From Thermoplasmatota archaeon (GTDB lineage: Archaea > Thermoplasmatota > E2 > DHVEG-1): a DNA stretch of 12,353 bases. Made by a program: the position numbers and the translations under genes. The DNA lies in contig JAUWCF010000008.1 of NCBI GenBank assembly GCA_030609445.1, positions 1 to 12,353 of the forward strand, written 5' to 3'. Within the stretch, counting starts at the first letter, position 1. The number at the start of each line of letters is the position of its first letter. A model generated the notes under the pieces. That model saw only the letters and a program-made list of their open reading frames with translations. It did not search any database and was not told the DNA's origin. Of the stretch, positions 4,828-12,353 are shown one piece after another.

Positions 4828-5823
4828 CTATTCTACCTCTTTTACATCATGCTCATCTGATATCTCCCCAAAAATCTCCTCAATCAGATCCTCCATACTA
4901 ACCAACCCCAGCGTCTTCCCCTTTTTATCTTGAAGCAACGCAAGATGTGTTTTATGCTGTTTCATCTCCCTAAAAACATCATCCACCTTCATACGAGCAT
5001 CAATCTTCAAAATCTTTCGCATAATACTTTTCACAGAAAGAGATTCATCCTCAATAATCAATGAATCCTTCACATGAACCATTCCTATAACATCATCTAA
5101 ATTCTTCCGATACACAGGAAAACGAGAAAAACCGGTCTTAATGGATTTCTCAATAAGCATCCGAACCGATGCATCCTCTGAGATAAACTCAACCTGACTC
5201 TTTGGCGTATATACCTCATGGACCTGGGTTTCATCAAACTCAAACACCTCATCAACCATCTCCCGCTCATCCTTCTCAATCGTTCCTTCTTCTTCCCCCA
5301 GCCGCATCATCGCCATAATCTCATCTTCGGTGACAGACATCTTTTTCTTCTCCCGGCCACCAAGAAAAGAGATTAAACCATTAGAAGTTGAATTTAACAA
5401 AATCACAAATGGATAAAATAGCTTTGTGACAAACAAAAGCGGTCTGGCCACCCTCAAAACAAGCCCCTCATTTCTTATCCCAAACGCTTTAGGAGTTGCC
5501 TCGCTAAAAACAATGACCAACAAAAACATAACAGCAGTAGCAACACCAATACCAATGTTTCCAAAAAACTCTGTAGCAACAAAACCTGCAAGAACTGAAG
5601 CAAAAATATTGACAAGATTATTCCCTATAACAATAGCACTGATCACATTATCATAATTCTCATACAAACCTTCAAGAATCTTTGCTTTTTTATTACCATT
5701 TCTTGCCTTATCAACAATAACTGCTTTATTAACAGAAACAAACGCCATCTCTGAACTTGAAAAAAACGCAGAAACACCGATAAGAAAAAAAATTACCAAA
5801 ACACTAATGATCATCCACAACAT
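4828..5823 (-). CDS. CNNM/CorB-like membrane protein: DUF21 domain plus CBS pair
   Basis: This 331-aa integral membrane protein belongs to the CNNM/CorB (hemolysin-C-like) family, linked to Mg2+ transport or export. Residues 1-150 form the DUF21 transmembrane domain, with the signatures SSSEMAF (22-28), IGNNLVNI (66-73) and SEATPKAFG (107-115), the polar residues around which the ion site is built. Residues about 165-195 are an acidic helical bundle (EEEGTIEKDERE). Residues about 200-320 hold a CBS pair, with SRFPVYR and IGMVHVKD in the first and LGLVSMEDLIEEIFGEI in the second. The C-terminal CorC_HlyC domain of many bacterial relatives is missing; the protein ends soon after CBS2 with an acidic tail. 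The domain order is clear, but the ion specificity is inferred. The ATG at 5823 has no evident Shine-Dalgarno. Confidence 0.88.
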   Translation of the reverse strand: MLWMIISVLVIFFLIGVSAFFSSSEMAFVSVNKAVIVDKARNGNKKAKILEGLYENYDNVISAIVIGNNLVNIFASVLAGFVATEFFGNIGIGVATAVMFLLVIVFSEATPKAFGIRNEGLVLRVARPLLFVTKLFYPFVILLNSTSNGLISFLGGREKKKMSVTEDEIMAMMRLGEEEGTIEKDEREMVDEVFEFDETQVHEVYTPKSQVEFISEDASVRMLIEKSIKTGFSRFPVYRKNLDDVIGMVHVKDSLIIEDESLSVKSIMRKILKIDARMKVDDVFREMKQHKTHLALLQDKKGKTLGLVSMEDLIEEIFGEISDEHDVKEVE

Positions 5824-5872
5824 AATTTATATTCGTCTCGCATGAAGTCTTGACAGCACAATACAAACAATA

Positions 5873-5890
5873 CTTCTTATAGTTAACTAT
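5873..5890 (-). promoter_or_regulatory. TATA-like element and 12-bp palindrome upstream of the DUF21-CBS gene
   Basis: The minus strand reads ATAGTTAACTATAAGAAG. ATAGTTAACTAT (5879-5890) is a perfect palindrome, and CTATAAG within it resembles a TATA box. The gap to the ATG at 5823 would allow a leader of about 30-35 bases. The promoter assignment is tentative. Confidence 0.35.
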
Positions 5891-5899
5891 CAGAACAGA

Positions 5900-5913
5900 T
5901 GAAAAAATAAATC
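5900..5913 (-). terminator. T-tract terminator of the fumarase operon
   Basis: Immediately after the TAA of the beta subunit (5914-5916) the minus strand reads GATTTATTTTTTCA. This T-rich tract could end the alpha-beta transcript before the DUF21-CBS promoter. Confidence 0.45.
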
Positions 5914-6456
5914 TTACTTACGATCATAGATAGATTCTCCATATGAATCCATCGCAACAACAAGCGGACCAAACTCTTTTACTTTAAATATCCAGACTGC
6001 TTCAGGCATACCAAGCACATCAAGCCAATACACTGCAGGGACACTTTCGACTTTATCTGCCGCAAGAGCACCAGCACCACCAGTATACGCAGTATAAACA
6101 CCGACATGCTTCTTGAGTGCTTTTTTGGTTTTCTCCCCCATACCACCCTTACCAATAATGATGTTTACACCATATTTTTCTATAAATTTATCCTCAAAAA
6201 TTTCCATCCTGCTACTCGTAGTAGGACCAGCAGAAACAACCTGCCAAACACCCTCTGCTTTTTTCATAAGAGGACCACAATGATACAATGCCATCTCAGA
6301 TGGATCGAAAGACAAACTGCTCTCGTCTTTTTCAAGCATCATAAGATGTGCTTCATCTCTAGCGGTAAAAATACTGCCAGAAACAAAAATGATGTCACCA
6401 ACATGCAATTTTTTAATTTCTTCAGAAGATGCAGGTAACTTTAGATGATACTCCAT
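5914..6456 (-). CDS. Fumarate hydratase class I, beta (C-terminal) subunit
   Basis: This is the partner subunit of the two-component, iron-sulfur class I fumarase, which interconverts fumarate and malate; the related tartrate dehydratase shares the fold. The 180-aa protein carries TARDEAH at residues 31-37, HCGPL at 59-63, the substrate-loop motif SAGPTTSSRME at 75-85, GKGGMG at 102-107, and the C-terminal GMPEAVWIFKVKEFGPLVV followed by DSYG. ATG at 6456 is preferred to an in-frame TTG at 6474 because a full GGAGGTGA ribosome site ends 7 bases before the ATG. The alpha stop is two bases upstream, so the pair must be translated from one mRNA. The reaction could be run in either TCA direction. 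Confidence 0.93.
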   Translation of the reverse strand: MEYHLKLPASSEEIKKLHVGDIIFVSGSIFTARDEAHLMMLEKDESSLSFDPSEMALYHCGPLMKKAEGVWQVVSAGPTTSSRMEIFEDKFIEKYGVNIIIGKGGMGEKTKKALKKHVGVYTAYTGGAGALAADKVESVPAVYWLDVLGMPEAVWIFKVKEFGPLVVAMDSYGESIYDRK

Positions 6457-6458
6457 AC

Positions 6459-7319
6459 TTATTTCACCTCCCAAGACCCATCAGCATGAATCACCATAGA
6501 CGCCCGTCGATCAGCCCAACATTGAACAGCAATACCAACAGGAAGACTAGCAGGATGCCTATGCGCAACCTCAACATGAACATCAAGAACAGTTATTTTA
6601 CCGCCAAGACCCATAGGACCGATACCGCTCTTATTAATTCGTTCTATCAGTTCCTCTTCCATTTCTGCAATATTTTTCTCTTTATGACGAACTCCAACCG
6701 GCCTGAGAAGAGCCTTTTTCCCAAGCTTCAACGAAAGATCCGCGCCACCACCTATACCAACACCAACAACAGTAGGAGGACATGGCTGACCGCCTGCTTT
6801 TAGCATCTCCTCAACAACGAAATCCCTAACACCCTTTAGACCAACTCCGGGTTTAAGCATACCAAGCTTACTCATATTCTCACTTCCACTACCTTTAGGA
6901 AACGCCGTAATCAAAACATCACTCCCTTTGACAAAATCCCATGTAACATAAGGAATATGCTCTCCCGTGTTGTCCTTATGATTCTCACCTGTAAATGGAT
7001 CTACCGTATTAGGACGCAAAGGAACCTCTTGTGTTGCAGTTTTCACAGCATCAGTAATTAAATCTTTTAACCTGCTAATTTGTGGGAAATCAACACCAAC
7101 ATCCACAAAAAACGTTTGAATACCAGTATCCTGACACATAGGACGCGAAGACTTTTTTGCAAGATCAATATTTTTAAGTATCGCATCAATCTGAGTCTTT
7201 GCAATACCATCCTCAACCTTATATGCACGTTCTAAAGCCTTAACCACGTCTTTTGGAAGCTCAGTTTCTGCTTTTTTAATAAGCTGAACTATTCCATCTT
7301 CAATGTGTTTATAATCCAT
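6459..7319 (-). CDS. Fumarate hydratase class I, alpha (N-terminal) subunit
   Basis: This is the iron-sulfur catalytic subunit. Three cysteines expected to bind the [4Fe-4S] cluster are visible in the 286-aa product: Cys62 in SRPMCQDTG, Cys180 in [17 protein letters not shown], and Cys267 in [19 protein letters not shown] (142-151), [12 protein letters not shown] and [10 protein letters not shown] are further family blocks. ATG at 7319 (MDYKHIEDG) is chosen because GAGGAGGAGG stands upstream at ribosome-site distance. The frame is open further, to an ATG at 7385, but those 22 extra codons would include the ribosome site itself and lie over the promoter. The oxygen-sensitive enzyme type fits an anaerobic or microaerobic organism. 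Beta follows at once downstream. Confidence 0.95.
   Translation of the reverse strand: MDYKHIEDGIVQLIKKAETELPKDVVKALERAYKVEDGIAKTQIDAILKNIDLAKKSSRPMCQDTGIQTFFVDVGVDFPQISRLKDLITDAVKTATQEVPLRPNTVDPFTGENHKDNTGEHIPYVTWDFVKGSDVLITAFPKGSGSENMSKLGMLKPGVGLKGVRDFVVEEMLKAGGQPCPPTVVGVGIGGGADLSLKLGKKALLRPVGVRHKEKNIAEMEEELIERINKSGIGPMGLGGKITVLDVHVEVAHRHPASLPVGIAVQCWADRRASMVIHADGSWEVK
6464..6471 (-). promoter_or_regulatory. Full-length Shine-Dalgarno inside the fumarase alpha 3' end
   Basis: The minus strand reads GGAGGTGA, a complete match to the usual anti-Shine-Dalgarno tail of 16S rRNA, and ends 7 bases before the beta ATG at 6456. It is built from the last codons of alpha (Trp-Glu-Val-Lys-stop). It fixes the beta start. 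Confidence 0.85.
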
Positions 7320-7392
7320 TTTTAATCCTCCTCCTCGAATGTTAAAAACAAAGGTTATCTCCCTATAATCATGCAAATAAAACAAACAAGCA

Positions 7393-7400
7393 TTATATAA
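7393..7400 (-). promoter_or_regulatory. TATA box of the fumarase operon
   Basis: TTATATAA lies in the 125-base gap between acs and fumarase alpha. A transcript start about 25 bases downstream, near 7372, gives a leader of about 50 bases that carries the GAGGAGGAGG ribosome site before the ATG at 7319. Confidence 0.55.
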
Positions 7401-7409
7401 CAGTTCTCA

Positions 7410-7432
7410 GAAAAAAGGAAAAAAAGAGAAGA
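7410..7432 (-). terminator. T-tract terminator of acs
   Basis: Downstream of the acs TAA the minus strand reads CTCTTCTCTTTTTTTCCTTTTTTC. Two T-runs in a pyrimidine stretch fit archaeal termination and separate acs from the fumarase promoter. Confidence 0.5.
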
Positions 7433-7444
7433 GACGGGGTTATT

Positions 7445-9400
7445 TTATTTTGCGTTTCCAATCTCATCTACTGCTTCTGGATTAGCAAGTGTAGAAGTAT
7501 CACCAGTATCTTTACCAAGAGCCTTTGCTCGAATGACACGTCTCATGATTTTCCCACTACGTGTCTTTGGTACATCATGGACAAACCATATCTCGTCAGG
7601 ACGGGCAATTTTGCCCATCTCAGTACCAACATGTGCCCATAGCGCCTTACGAAGTTCTTCAGTTGGATCAGCGTCCTCCTTAAGTACAACATATGAGACA
7701 ATTGATTCTCCTTTGAGCTCATGGGGTTTACCAATAACTGCAGCTTCTGCAACCATGGGATGACTTACAAGAGCAGATTCCACCTCAGAATTTCCGATTC
7801 TATGTCCTGAAACGTTAAGAACATCATCCGCTCTTCCTTGTATCCAAAAGAAACCGTCGTCATCTTTTCGAGTGACATCACCAGCAAGATAGATACTCTT
7901 AAATTTACTCCAATACGTCTCTTGATATCGTTCTGGGTTTTTGTAAATACCACGAAGCATACCCGGCCACGGATGCGTGAGTACAAGATTACCTCCAGCG
8001 TTTTGAACGGGTTCTGCTTTCTCATTATAAACCTCAGCAGATAAACCAGGTAATGCTTTTGTAGCTGAACCAGGTTTTAATGGTGTAAGAGGCAATGGCG
8101 ATATATAAAAATGCCCTGTCTCAGTCTGCCACCAAGTATCCATAATCGGACAGTTCTCACTACCGATATGTTTATAATACCACATCCATGCCTCTGGATT
8201 TATCGGTTCACCAACAGAACCAAGAAGTCTAAGAGAACTTAGATCGTGTTTCTGCGGCCATTTCTCTCCATATCGCATAAACAATCGGATACTCGTAGGT
8301 GACGTATACAGAGTAGTCACATTGTATTTTTCAATGATGTCCCACCATCGATCAGGTTGCAACCAATCAGGAGCACCTTCATAAATAACAGAGGTGGCAC
8401 CAAGAATCAACGGAGCATACACAATATAGGAATGTCCCGTAATCCAGCCAATATCAGCAGCACACCACCAGATATCCTCATCCTTCATGTCAAATACCCA
8501 TTTCAGCGTATACGCAGTACCAACAGCATATCCGCCATGTGTATGAATAATACCTTTTGGCTTACCTGTCGTACCTGAAGTGTATAAGAAGAATAATGGG
8601 TCATCTGCATCGAGTCTTTCTGTCTCACATTCTTTTGACATATCTTTGATAATCTCATTCCACCAAAGATCTCTTCCTTTTGTCCATGGGACAGCATCTT
8701 CAGTACGCTTGCATACAATCACATGTTGAACACTTGGCGTCTCTTCAAGTGCTACATCAGCCTGCTCTTTAAGATAAACTTTTTTACCACGTCGCCAGAA
8801 TGCATCACATGTGATGACAAGTTTTGCTTCACTGTCATTAACCCTATCTCTGAAAGCATTTGCGCTAAAACCTGAGAATACAACCGAATGGATTGCGCCA
8901 ATTTTTGCACAAGCAAGCATAGCAATCGGTAGCTCTACAATCATTGGCATATAAATGCCAACACGGTCGCCTTTTTTCACGCCGAGTTTTTTCATCGCAT
9001 TTGCAAGTTTGTTTACCTCAATATAGAGATCGTTGTATGTCCATTTCTGTACATCTCCAGGTTCTCCTTCAAAGATAAAAGCAACCTTGTTTTTCCTCCA
9101 GCTCTTGGCATGTTTATCAAGTGCATCATGAACAATATTATACTGTGCACCAACAAACCATTTCGCATATGGCGGATTCCATTCAACAACCTTATCATAT
9201 GGTTTGTACCATTCAACAAGATCTTTTGAAATTTCTTCCCAGAACCACTCCCAGTTTTCCCCTTTTTTATAGAGTTCATCGAGATTTTTTATATTGTGTT
9301 TATCCATCCATTGCTTCACGTTGGTTTGATTTACAAACTCTTCTTTTGGTTTAAAAACACGCTTTTCATCAAGCAATACTGCTATATTTTCTTCTGCCAT
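7445..9400 (-). CDS. acs: Acetyl-CoA synthetase, AMP-forming
   Basis: This enzyme activates acetate with ATP to acetyl-AMP and then acetyl-CoA, in the cytoplasm. The 651-aa length is that of classical Acs. Motifs in order: the ATP loop [11 protein letters not shown] at residues 273-283; GEPINPEAW at 398-406; DTWWQTETG at 421-429, whose Trp keeps the acyl pocket acetate-sized; the hinge [20 protein letters not shown] at 522-541; and [11 protein letters not shown] at 611-621, with Lys617 as the catalytic, typically acetylatable lysine. The Trp argues for acetate rather than longer acids. AAAGGTGG (complement of 9407-9414) is a good ribosome site for the ATG at 9400. The upstream RAM-like gene ends 22 bases earlier with no terminator between, so the two appear co-transcribed. 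Archaea often use ADP-forming Acd instead; this one points to acetate assimilation. Confidence 0.97.
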   Translation of the reverse strand: MAEENIAVLLDEKRVFKPKEEFVNQTNVKQWMDKHNIKNLDELYKKGENWEWFWEEISKDLVEWYKPYDKVVEWNPPYAKWFVGAQYNIVHDALDKHAKSWRKNKVAFIFEGEPGDVQKWTYNDLYIEVNKLANAMKKLGVKKGDRVGIYMPMIVELPIAMLACAKIGAIHSVVFSGFSANAFRDRVNDSEAKLVITCDAFWRRGKKVYLKEQADVALEETPSVQHVIVCKRTEDAVPWTKGRDLWWNEIIKDMSKECETERLDADDPLFFLYTSGTTGKPKGIIHTHGGYAVGTAYTLKWVFDMKDEDIWWCAADIGWITGHSYIVYAPLILGATSVIYEGAPDWLQPDRWWDIIEKYNVTTLYTSPTSIRLFMRYGEKWPQKHDLSSLRLLGSVGEPINPEAWMWYYKHIGSENCPIMDTWWQTETGHFYISPLPLTPLKPGSATKALPGLSAEVYNEKAEPVQNAGGNLVLTHPWPGMLRGIYKNPERYQETYWSKFKSIYLAGDVTRKDDDGFFWIQGRADDVLNVSGHRIGNSEVESALVSHPMVAEAAVIGKPHELKGESIVSYVVLKEDADPTEELRKALWAHVGTEMGKIARPDEIWFVHDVPKTRSGKIMRRVIRAKALGKDTGDTSTLANPEAVDEIGNAK

Positions 9401-9422
9401 TTTTTTCCACCTTTAAAAATTT

Positions 9423-10115
9423 TTAGTAATCTCCAGGAAACGCTCCAGTGAGTTTTGCATAGTTTTCAAATTTTTCAACCCAATCAAAATCGAGATCGAA
9501 CTCGTCCTTTGACTTTTCCCATGCATTCTTATCAAGATGCTCTTTCTGTTCCTCTATCAGTTTTGCAAGAGGGGCAAACCGTTTAGCTCTATGCACAGGA
9601 TAAAACATAGATTGATCGACACCATCCATTGTTCGAATGTGTTCTTTGAGAAATTTATTAACTGTCTCTTTCGAGTCAGCAGCAACACTCATAATAATAT
9701 CCTCATCACCAAGAGAATATGAAACATAGATCGGGAAAAGATTAAATGGATATTTGTGGCCAATTAAATAATCATAGACTTTCTTATACTCTCGCGGATG
9801 AGCATAGATACGTATCACATACCTTTGGATGTTTTCTGGTTTCTTTTTTGGTATTGGGAAAAATACTGGTTTCATGAGCGATACTGTTTTTGTGTGATGA
9901 ACTTCATCACATTTGATTATTTCTTCTGTGATAAAGCTGGCAAGGCTATCTGGCTCCTTTACGTCAAAAATAATGCCGACGTTCATCATGCCTTCCGATT
10001 GAGTAGCATATAATGGCGTAATTTGTTCGGAATGCTCATCTTTAATCCCATTTTCTACATAGTTCCATACTCTGCTTAGATCAGCTTTTGGGTACAATCT
10101 TACAATCATTAACAT
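9423..10115 (-). CDS. Protein with two tandem Lrp/AsnC effector-like (RAM) domains, no DNA-binding domain
   Basis: This 230-aa soluble protein is built from an internal duplication: residues 32-86 align without gaps to residues 126-180 (offset 94). Pro34/Pro128, Tyr36/Tyr130, Ser40/Ser134, Gly42/Gly136, Phe61/Phe155, Val72/Val166 and Phe86/Phe180 are identical. The opening strands VRLYPK and IRIYAH also match. Each half has a ferredoxin-like pattern, and SYSLGDEDIIMSVAADSKET with IRTMDGVDQS resembles the Lrp/AsnC ligand-binding (RAM) domain. No helix-turn-helix precedes either half. Residues 181-230 form a charged tail rich in Lys, Glu, Asp and aromatics. A sensor or allosteric partner is an inference. 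GGGAGG nine bases before the ATG at 10115 fixes the start. The gene is 22 bases upstream of acs. Confidence 0.7.
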   Translation of the reverse strand: MLMIVRLYPKADLSRVWNYVENGIKDEHSEQITPLYATQSEGMMNVGIIFDVKEPDSLASFITEEIIKCDEVHHTKTVSLMKPVFFPIPKKKPENIQRYVIRIYAHPREYKKVYDYLIGHKYPFNLFPIYVSYSLGDEDIIMSVAADSKETVNKFLKEHIRTMDGVDQSMFYPVHRAKRFAPLAKLIEEQKEHLDKNAWEKSKDEFDLDFDWVEKFENYAKLTGAFPGDY

Positions 10116-10169
10116 AGTCTTTTTCCTCCCAATTTTTATGTAATGGGGATTTGCCTGAATAAACTTGTG

Positions 10170-10197
10170 GTATAAGTACCTTTTTACAGATGGTAAT
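10170..10197 (-). promoter_or_regulatory. Probable promoter of the RAM-like/acs operon
   Basis: ACTTATACCAC on the minus strand (about 10167-10177) is a TATA-like element that would start a transcript near 10147, giving a leader of about 30 bases that contains the GGGAGG site. TGGTA is repeated on the + strand at 10168-10172 and 10191-10195, 23 bases apart, a possible factor-binding pair. Tentative. Confidence 0.35.
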
Positions 10198-10216
10198 ACA
10201 AATGATTTAAGTAGTA

Positions 10217-10227
10217 ATTTTATATTA
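10217..10227 (+). promoter_or_regulatory. TATA box of the aconitase gene
   Basis: TTTTATATTAT in the 164-base divergent gap would place the transcript start near 10247, with a leader of about 33 bases that contains the GGGGAGG ribosome site at 10264-10270, nine bases before the ATG at 10280. Confidence 0.5.
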
Positions 10228-10279
10228 TCCTAACACCCTAAGCCTTATAACACCAAACGAGCAGGGGAGGTTAATTCAT

Positions 10280-12229
10280 ATGGGAAAAAATATCGTTCAA
10301 AAGATTTTAGAAAAACATATTGTAGAAGGTAAATGGGCACCTGGTAAAGAGATCGCGATAAAGATAGATCAAACATTGACTCAGGATGCAACGGGCACTA
10401 TGGCATATCTTCAGTTTGAAGCAATGGATGTTCCACGTGTGAAGACGGAGCTTTCGGTTAGCTATGTAGACCACAACACTGTCCAAATTGGTTTTGAAAA
10501 CGCAGACGACCACAAGTATCTTCAAAGCGTTGCAAAGAAGTATGGAATTATCTATTCTCGTGCAGGAAATGGCATTTGCCATCAGGTTCATTTAGAGCGT
10601 TTTGGTAGACCAGGAAAAACACTACTTGGAAGTGATTCCCATACACCAACAGGGGGAGGAGCCGGTATGATTGCAATTGGCGCTGGTGGTCTTGACGTTG
10701 CTGTTGCAATGGCAGATGGTCCGTTTTACTTAACATGCCCCAAAGTAATAAAAGTTAATTTACACGGAAAACTTAAACCATGGGTTGCCGCCAAAGACAT
10801 CGTTTTGAAGATGCTTGAACTGTTTACAACCAAAGGCAATGTTGGCTGTGTGTTTGAATATGGCGGAGAAGGTGTGAAAACATTATCGGTACCTGAAAGA
10901 GCTACAATTACAAACATGGGTGCAGAATGTGGCGTGACAACATCTATTTTCCCAAGTGATGAAATAACAAAAGCATTTCTCAAGGCTCAAGGGAGAGAAA
11001 AAGATTGGGTTGAGATAAAAGCAGATCCTGATACTGAGTATGACAAAATAGTTGATCTTGATCTCAGCGAACTTGTCCCACTTGCATCATATCCACATAG
11101 CCCTGGAAACATTAAGACAGTGAAAGAGCTGGAAGGAATGGATGTAGATCAAGTATGTCTTGGAAGCTGCACAAACTCATCATATAAGGATCTTATGACG
11201 GTTGCAAAAATCCTGAAAGGTAAGAAAACACACCCTAACGTCAGCTTTGTCATTGCTCCAGGTTCAAAACAAGTACTTGAAAACATTGCTCGTGACGGAG
11301 GACTCGCAGACTTGATATCAACAGGTGCACGTATTGCAGAATCAGCATGTGGATTCTGTATTGGAAACAGTCAGTCACCAAAAACAGATGCGGTATCTTT
11401 GCGGACAAGCAACCGGAACTTCTTAGGGCGCTCTGGAACGAAAAGCGCACAAGCTTATCTTGTCGGCCCCGAGACTGCAGCAGCTGCAGTACTCACTGGC
11501 AAAATAACTGATCCACGAAATCTAGAAAAAATGGGAATAAAATATCCAGATGTCAAAATGCCTGAAAAATTCTACATTGACGACAGCATGTTCATTTATC
11601 CACCAGAACACCCGAAAGATGTTGAGATATATCGTGGGCCTAATATTGGTGATCCGCCACAAAGCGATCCCCTATCAGAGACAATACATGGAGAAGTAAC
11701 CATTAAAGTAGAAGACCTCATCACAACAGATCACATCATTCCTGCAGGAAGCAAGATGAAATACCGATCGAATGTCCCAAAATATTCAGAGTTTTTATTT
11801 GAAATAGTCGACCCTGCGTTTCATGATCGTGCAGAAAAAATACGAGACAGTGGAAAACACAACATTATCATCGCGGGTCTGAGTTACGGCCAAGGCTCCT
11901 CAAGGGAGCATGCCGCGCTATGCCCCATGTATATGGGTGTGAAGACAGTTATTGCAAAATCATTTGAACGGATTCATACGGCAAATCTCATCAACTTCGG
12001 GATTGTCCCGTTGATTTTCAAAAACGAAAGCGATTACGAAAAAATATCACAAGGAGATGAACTTGAATTACCGGACATCAAAGACATCATCAAACAAGGA
12101 GGGTCGTTGATAGTGGAAAATAAAACAAATGGTGAAAAGTTTGAGGTTGAATATAATCTTTCAGATAGGCAAAAAAAGATTATACTTGCAGGTGGCACAC
12201 TTGCATATATGAAAAACCAATCTACATGA
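10280..12229 (+). CDS. acn: Aconitate hydratase, Aquifex-type (about 650 aa)
   Basis: This [4Fe-4S] enzyme interconverts citrate and isocitrate through cis-aconitate. The 649-aa protein is shorter than the roughly 900-aa AcnA type and matches the putative Aquifex-type subfamily. Visible are GSDSHTPTGGGAGM at residues 117-130, Cys297 in LGSCTNSS, Cys357 and Cys360 in ACGFCIGNSQSP (the three cluster ligands), LGRSG at 382-386, TTDHIIPAG at 482-490, and the swivel-domain SYGQGSSREHAALCP at 535-549 with the active-site Ser and Arg. Homoaconitase/LeuC relatives are usually split into two subunits and shorter, so aconitase is preferred. A strong GGGGAGG ribosome site fixes the ATG. The next gene, an apparent ATP-citrate lyase subunit, begins 31 bases downstream, so citrate formation and cleavage appear coupled in one operon. 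Confidence 0.95.
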   Translation: MGKNIVQKILEKHIVEGKWAPGKEIAIKIDQTLTQDATGTMAYLQFEAMDVPRVKTELSVSYVDHNTVQIGFENADDHKYLQSVAKKYGIIYSRAGNGICHQVHLERFGRPGKTLLGSDSHTPTGGGAGMIAIGAGGLDVAVAMADGPFYLTCPKVIKVNLHGKLKPWVAAKDIVLKMLELFTTKGNVGCVFEYGGEGVKTLSVPERATITNMGAECGVTTSIFPSDEITKAFLKAQGREKDWVEIKADPDTEYDKIVDLDLSELVPLASYPHSPGNIKTVKELEGMDVDQVCLGSCTNSSYKDLMTVAKILKGKKTHPNVSFVIAPGSKQVLENIARDGGLADLISTGARIAESACGFCIGNSQSPKTDAVSLRTSNRNFLGRSGTKSAQAYLVGPETAAAAVLTGKITDPRNLEKMGIKYPDVKMPEKFYIDDSMFIYPPEHPKDVEIYRGPNIGDPPQSDPLSETIHGEVTIKVEDLITTDHIIPAGSKMKYRSNVPKYSEFLFEIVDPAFHDRAEKIRDSGKHNIIIAGLSYGQGSSREHAALCPMYMGVKTVIAKSFERIHTANLINFGIVPLIFKNESDYEKISQGDELELPDIKDIIKQGGSLIVENKTNGEKFEVEYNLSDRQKKIILAGGTLAYMKNQST

Positions 12230-12260
12230 AAATAGGTTGACGAAATATGGAGGAAAAAAT

Positions 12261-12353
12261 ATGGCACAAAGAGGGATAAGAGAATTTGATGCTAAAAAAA
12301 TGCTTGCAAAATACTGGACAGACTATGTCAGCAAGGACTTTAGTTATGCTGGA
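12261..12353 (+). CDS. aclB: Probable ATP-citrate lyase, ATP-grasp (small, AclB-type) subunit, N-terminal fragment
   Basis: ATG at 12261 follows GGAGG (12249-12253) with a 7-base gap and opens 31 codons to the window edge. The product begins MAQRGIREFDAKKMLAKYW and runs on to KDFSYAG. The M-A-x-x-x-I-R-E-[FY]-D-[AS]-K start is what I recall for the small subunit of bacterial two-subunit ATP-citrate lyase and for the plant ACLA subunit, where it leads into an ATP-grasp domain. Succinyl-CoA synthetase beta, another ATP-grasp protein, has a different N-terminus. The enzyme would cleave citrate with CoA and ATP to acetyl-CoA and oxaloacetate, which suits the aconitase gene 31 bases upstream in the same operon. 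Only 31 residues are visible, so the family call is moderate. The partner aclA is expected just beyond the edge. Confidence 0.68.
   Translation, partial: MAQRGIREFDAKKMLAKYWTDYVSKDFSYAG

Noticed and set aside
5824-5913. Box C/D sRNA in the gap before the DUF21-CBS gene
   Set aside because: AGATGAA and a CTGA-like string are present, but no proper TGATGA C box with matching D box was found.
7320-7385. N-terminal extension of fumarase alpha to an ATG at 7385
   Set aside because: The extension reads through the GAGGAGGAGG ribosome site and close to the TATA box, and MDYKHIEDG is the family-like start.
7533-9354. Several 60-90 codon frames on both strands inside acs
   Set aside because: They are shadows of the well-supported acs frame, with no ribosome sites or family-like content.
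1-12353. tRNA/rRNA genes, CRISPR arrays, insertion sequences
   Set aside because: By eye there are no GTTCRA-type T-loops with paired acceptor stems, no regularly spaced repeats, and no transposase-like frames or terminal inverted repeats.

Overview
The window reads as an AT-rich archaeal chromosome segment, most likely euryarchaeal. Evidence: an archaeal fibrillarin (FlpA), a short-chain isoprenyl diphosphate synthase of the kind used for archaeal lipids, TATA/BRE-like promoters about 25 bases from start codons, T-tract terminators, and a mix of near-leaderless genes and genes with strong GGAGG ribosome sites. The gene set would suit Thermoplasmatota or a neighbouring lineage, but that placement is inference. 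No mobile element, tRNA, rRNA or CRISPR array is visible.

Layout. Positions 1-116 hold the tail of an unidentified + strand gene. Next come a polyprenyl diphosphate synthase (192-1166, +), a small multi-TM export-family protein (1163-1843, -) and flpA (1874-2542, -). Across a compact divergent promoter lie gcvT (2618-3715, +) and gcvH (3768-4145, +), two parts of the glycine cleavage system. Positions 4146-4827 look empty at first. On the minus strand, however, they can be read as three consecutive very small ORFs (41, 48 and 49 codons). The first has a strong ribosome site, a TATA box and symmetric upstream elements, and the third encodes a Cys-rich peptide. A CNNM/CorB-like DUF21-CBS membrane protein follows (4828-5823, -).

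The right half is a central-carbon block. It holds a two-subunit class I fumarase (alpha 6459-7319, beta 5914-6456, -), AMP-forming acetyl-CoA synthetase (7445-9400, -) and, immediately upstream of it in the same apparent operon, a 230-aa protein made of two tandem Lrp/AsnC effector-like domains with no DNA-binding domain (9423-10115, -). A divergent promoter region separates this from an Aquifex-type aconitase (10280-12229, +) and the first 31 codons of a gene that looks like the ATP-grasp subunit of ATP-citrate lyase (12261 to the edge, +).

Working together: aconitase and fumarase are reversible TCA enzymes. ATP-citrate lyase would split citrate to acetyl-CoA and oxaloacetate, and Acs makes acetyl-CoA from acetate. 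The block therefore suggests a reductive or branched TCA layout feeding acetyl-CoA, with the RAM-like protein as a candidate sensor linked to acetyl-CoA synthetase. The best leads are the three hidden small ORFs, the duplicated effector-only protein in front of acs, and the archaeal aconitase/ATP-citrate lyase pair.
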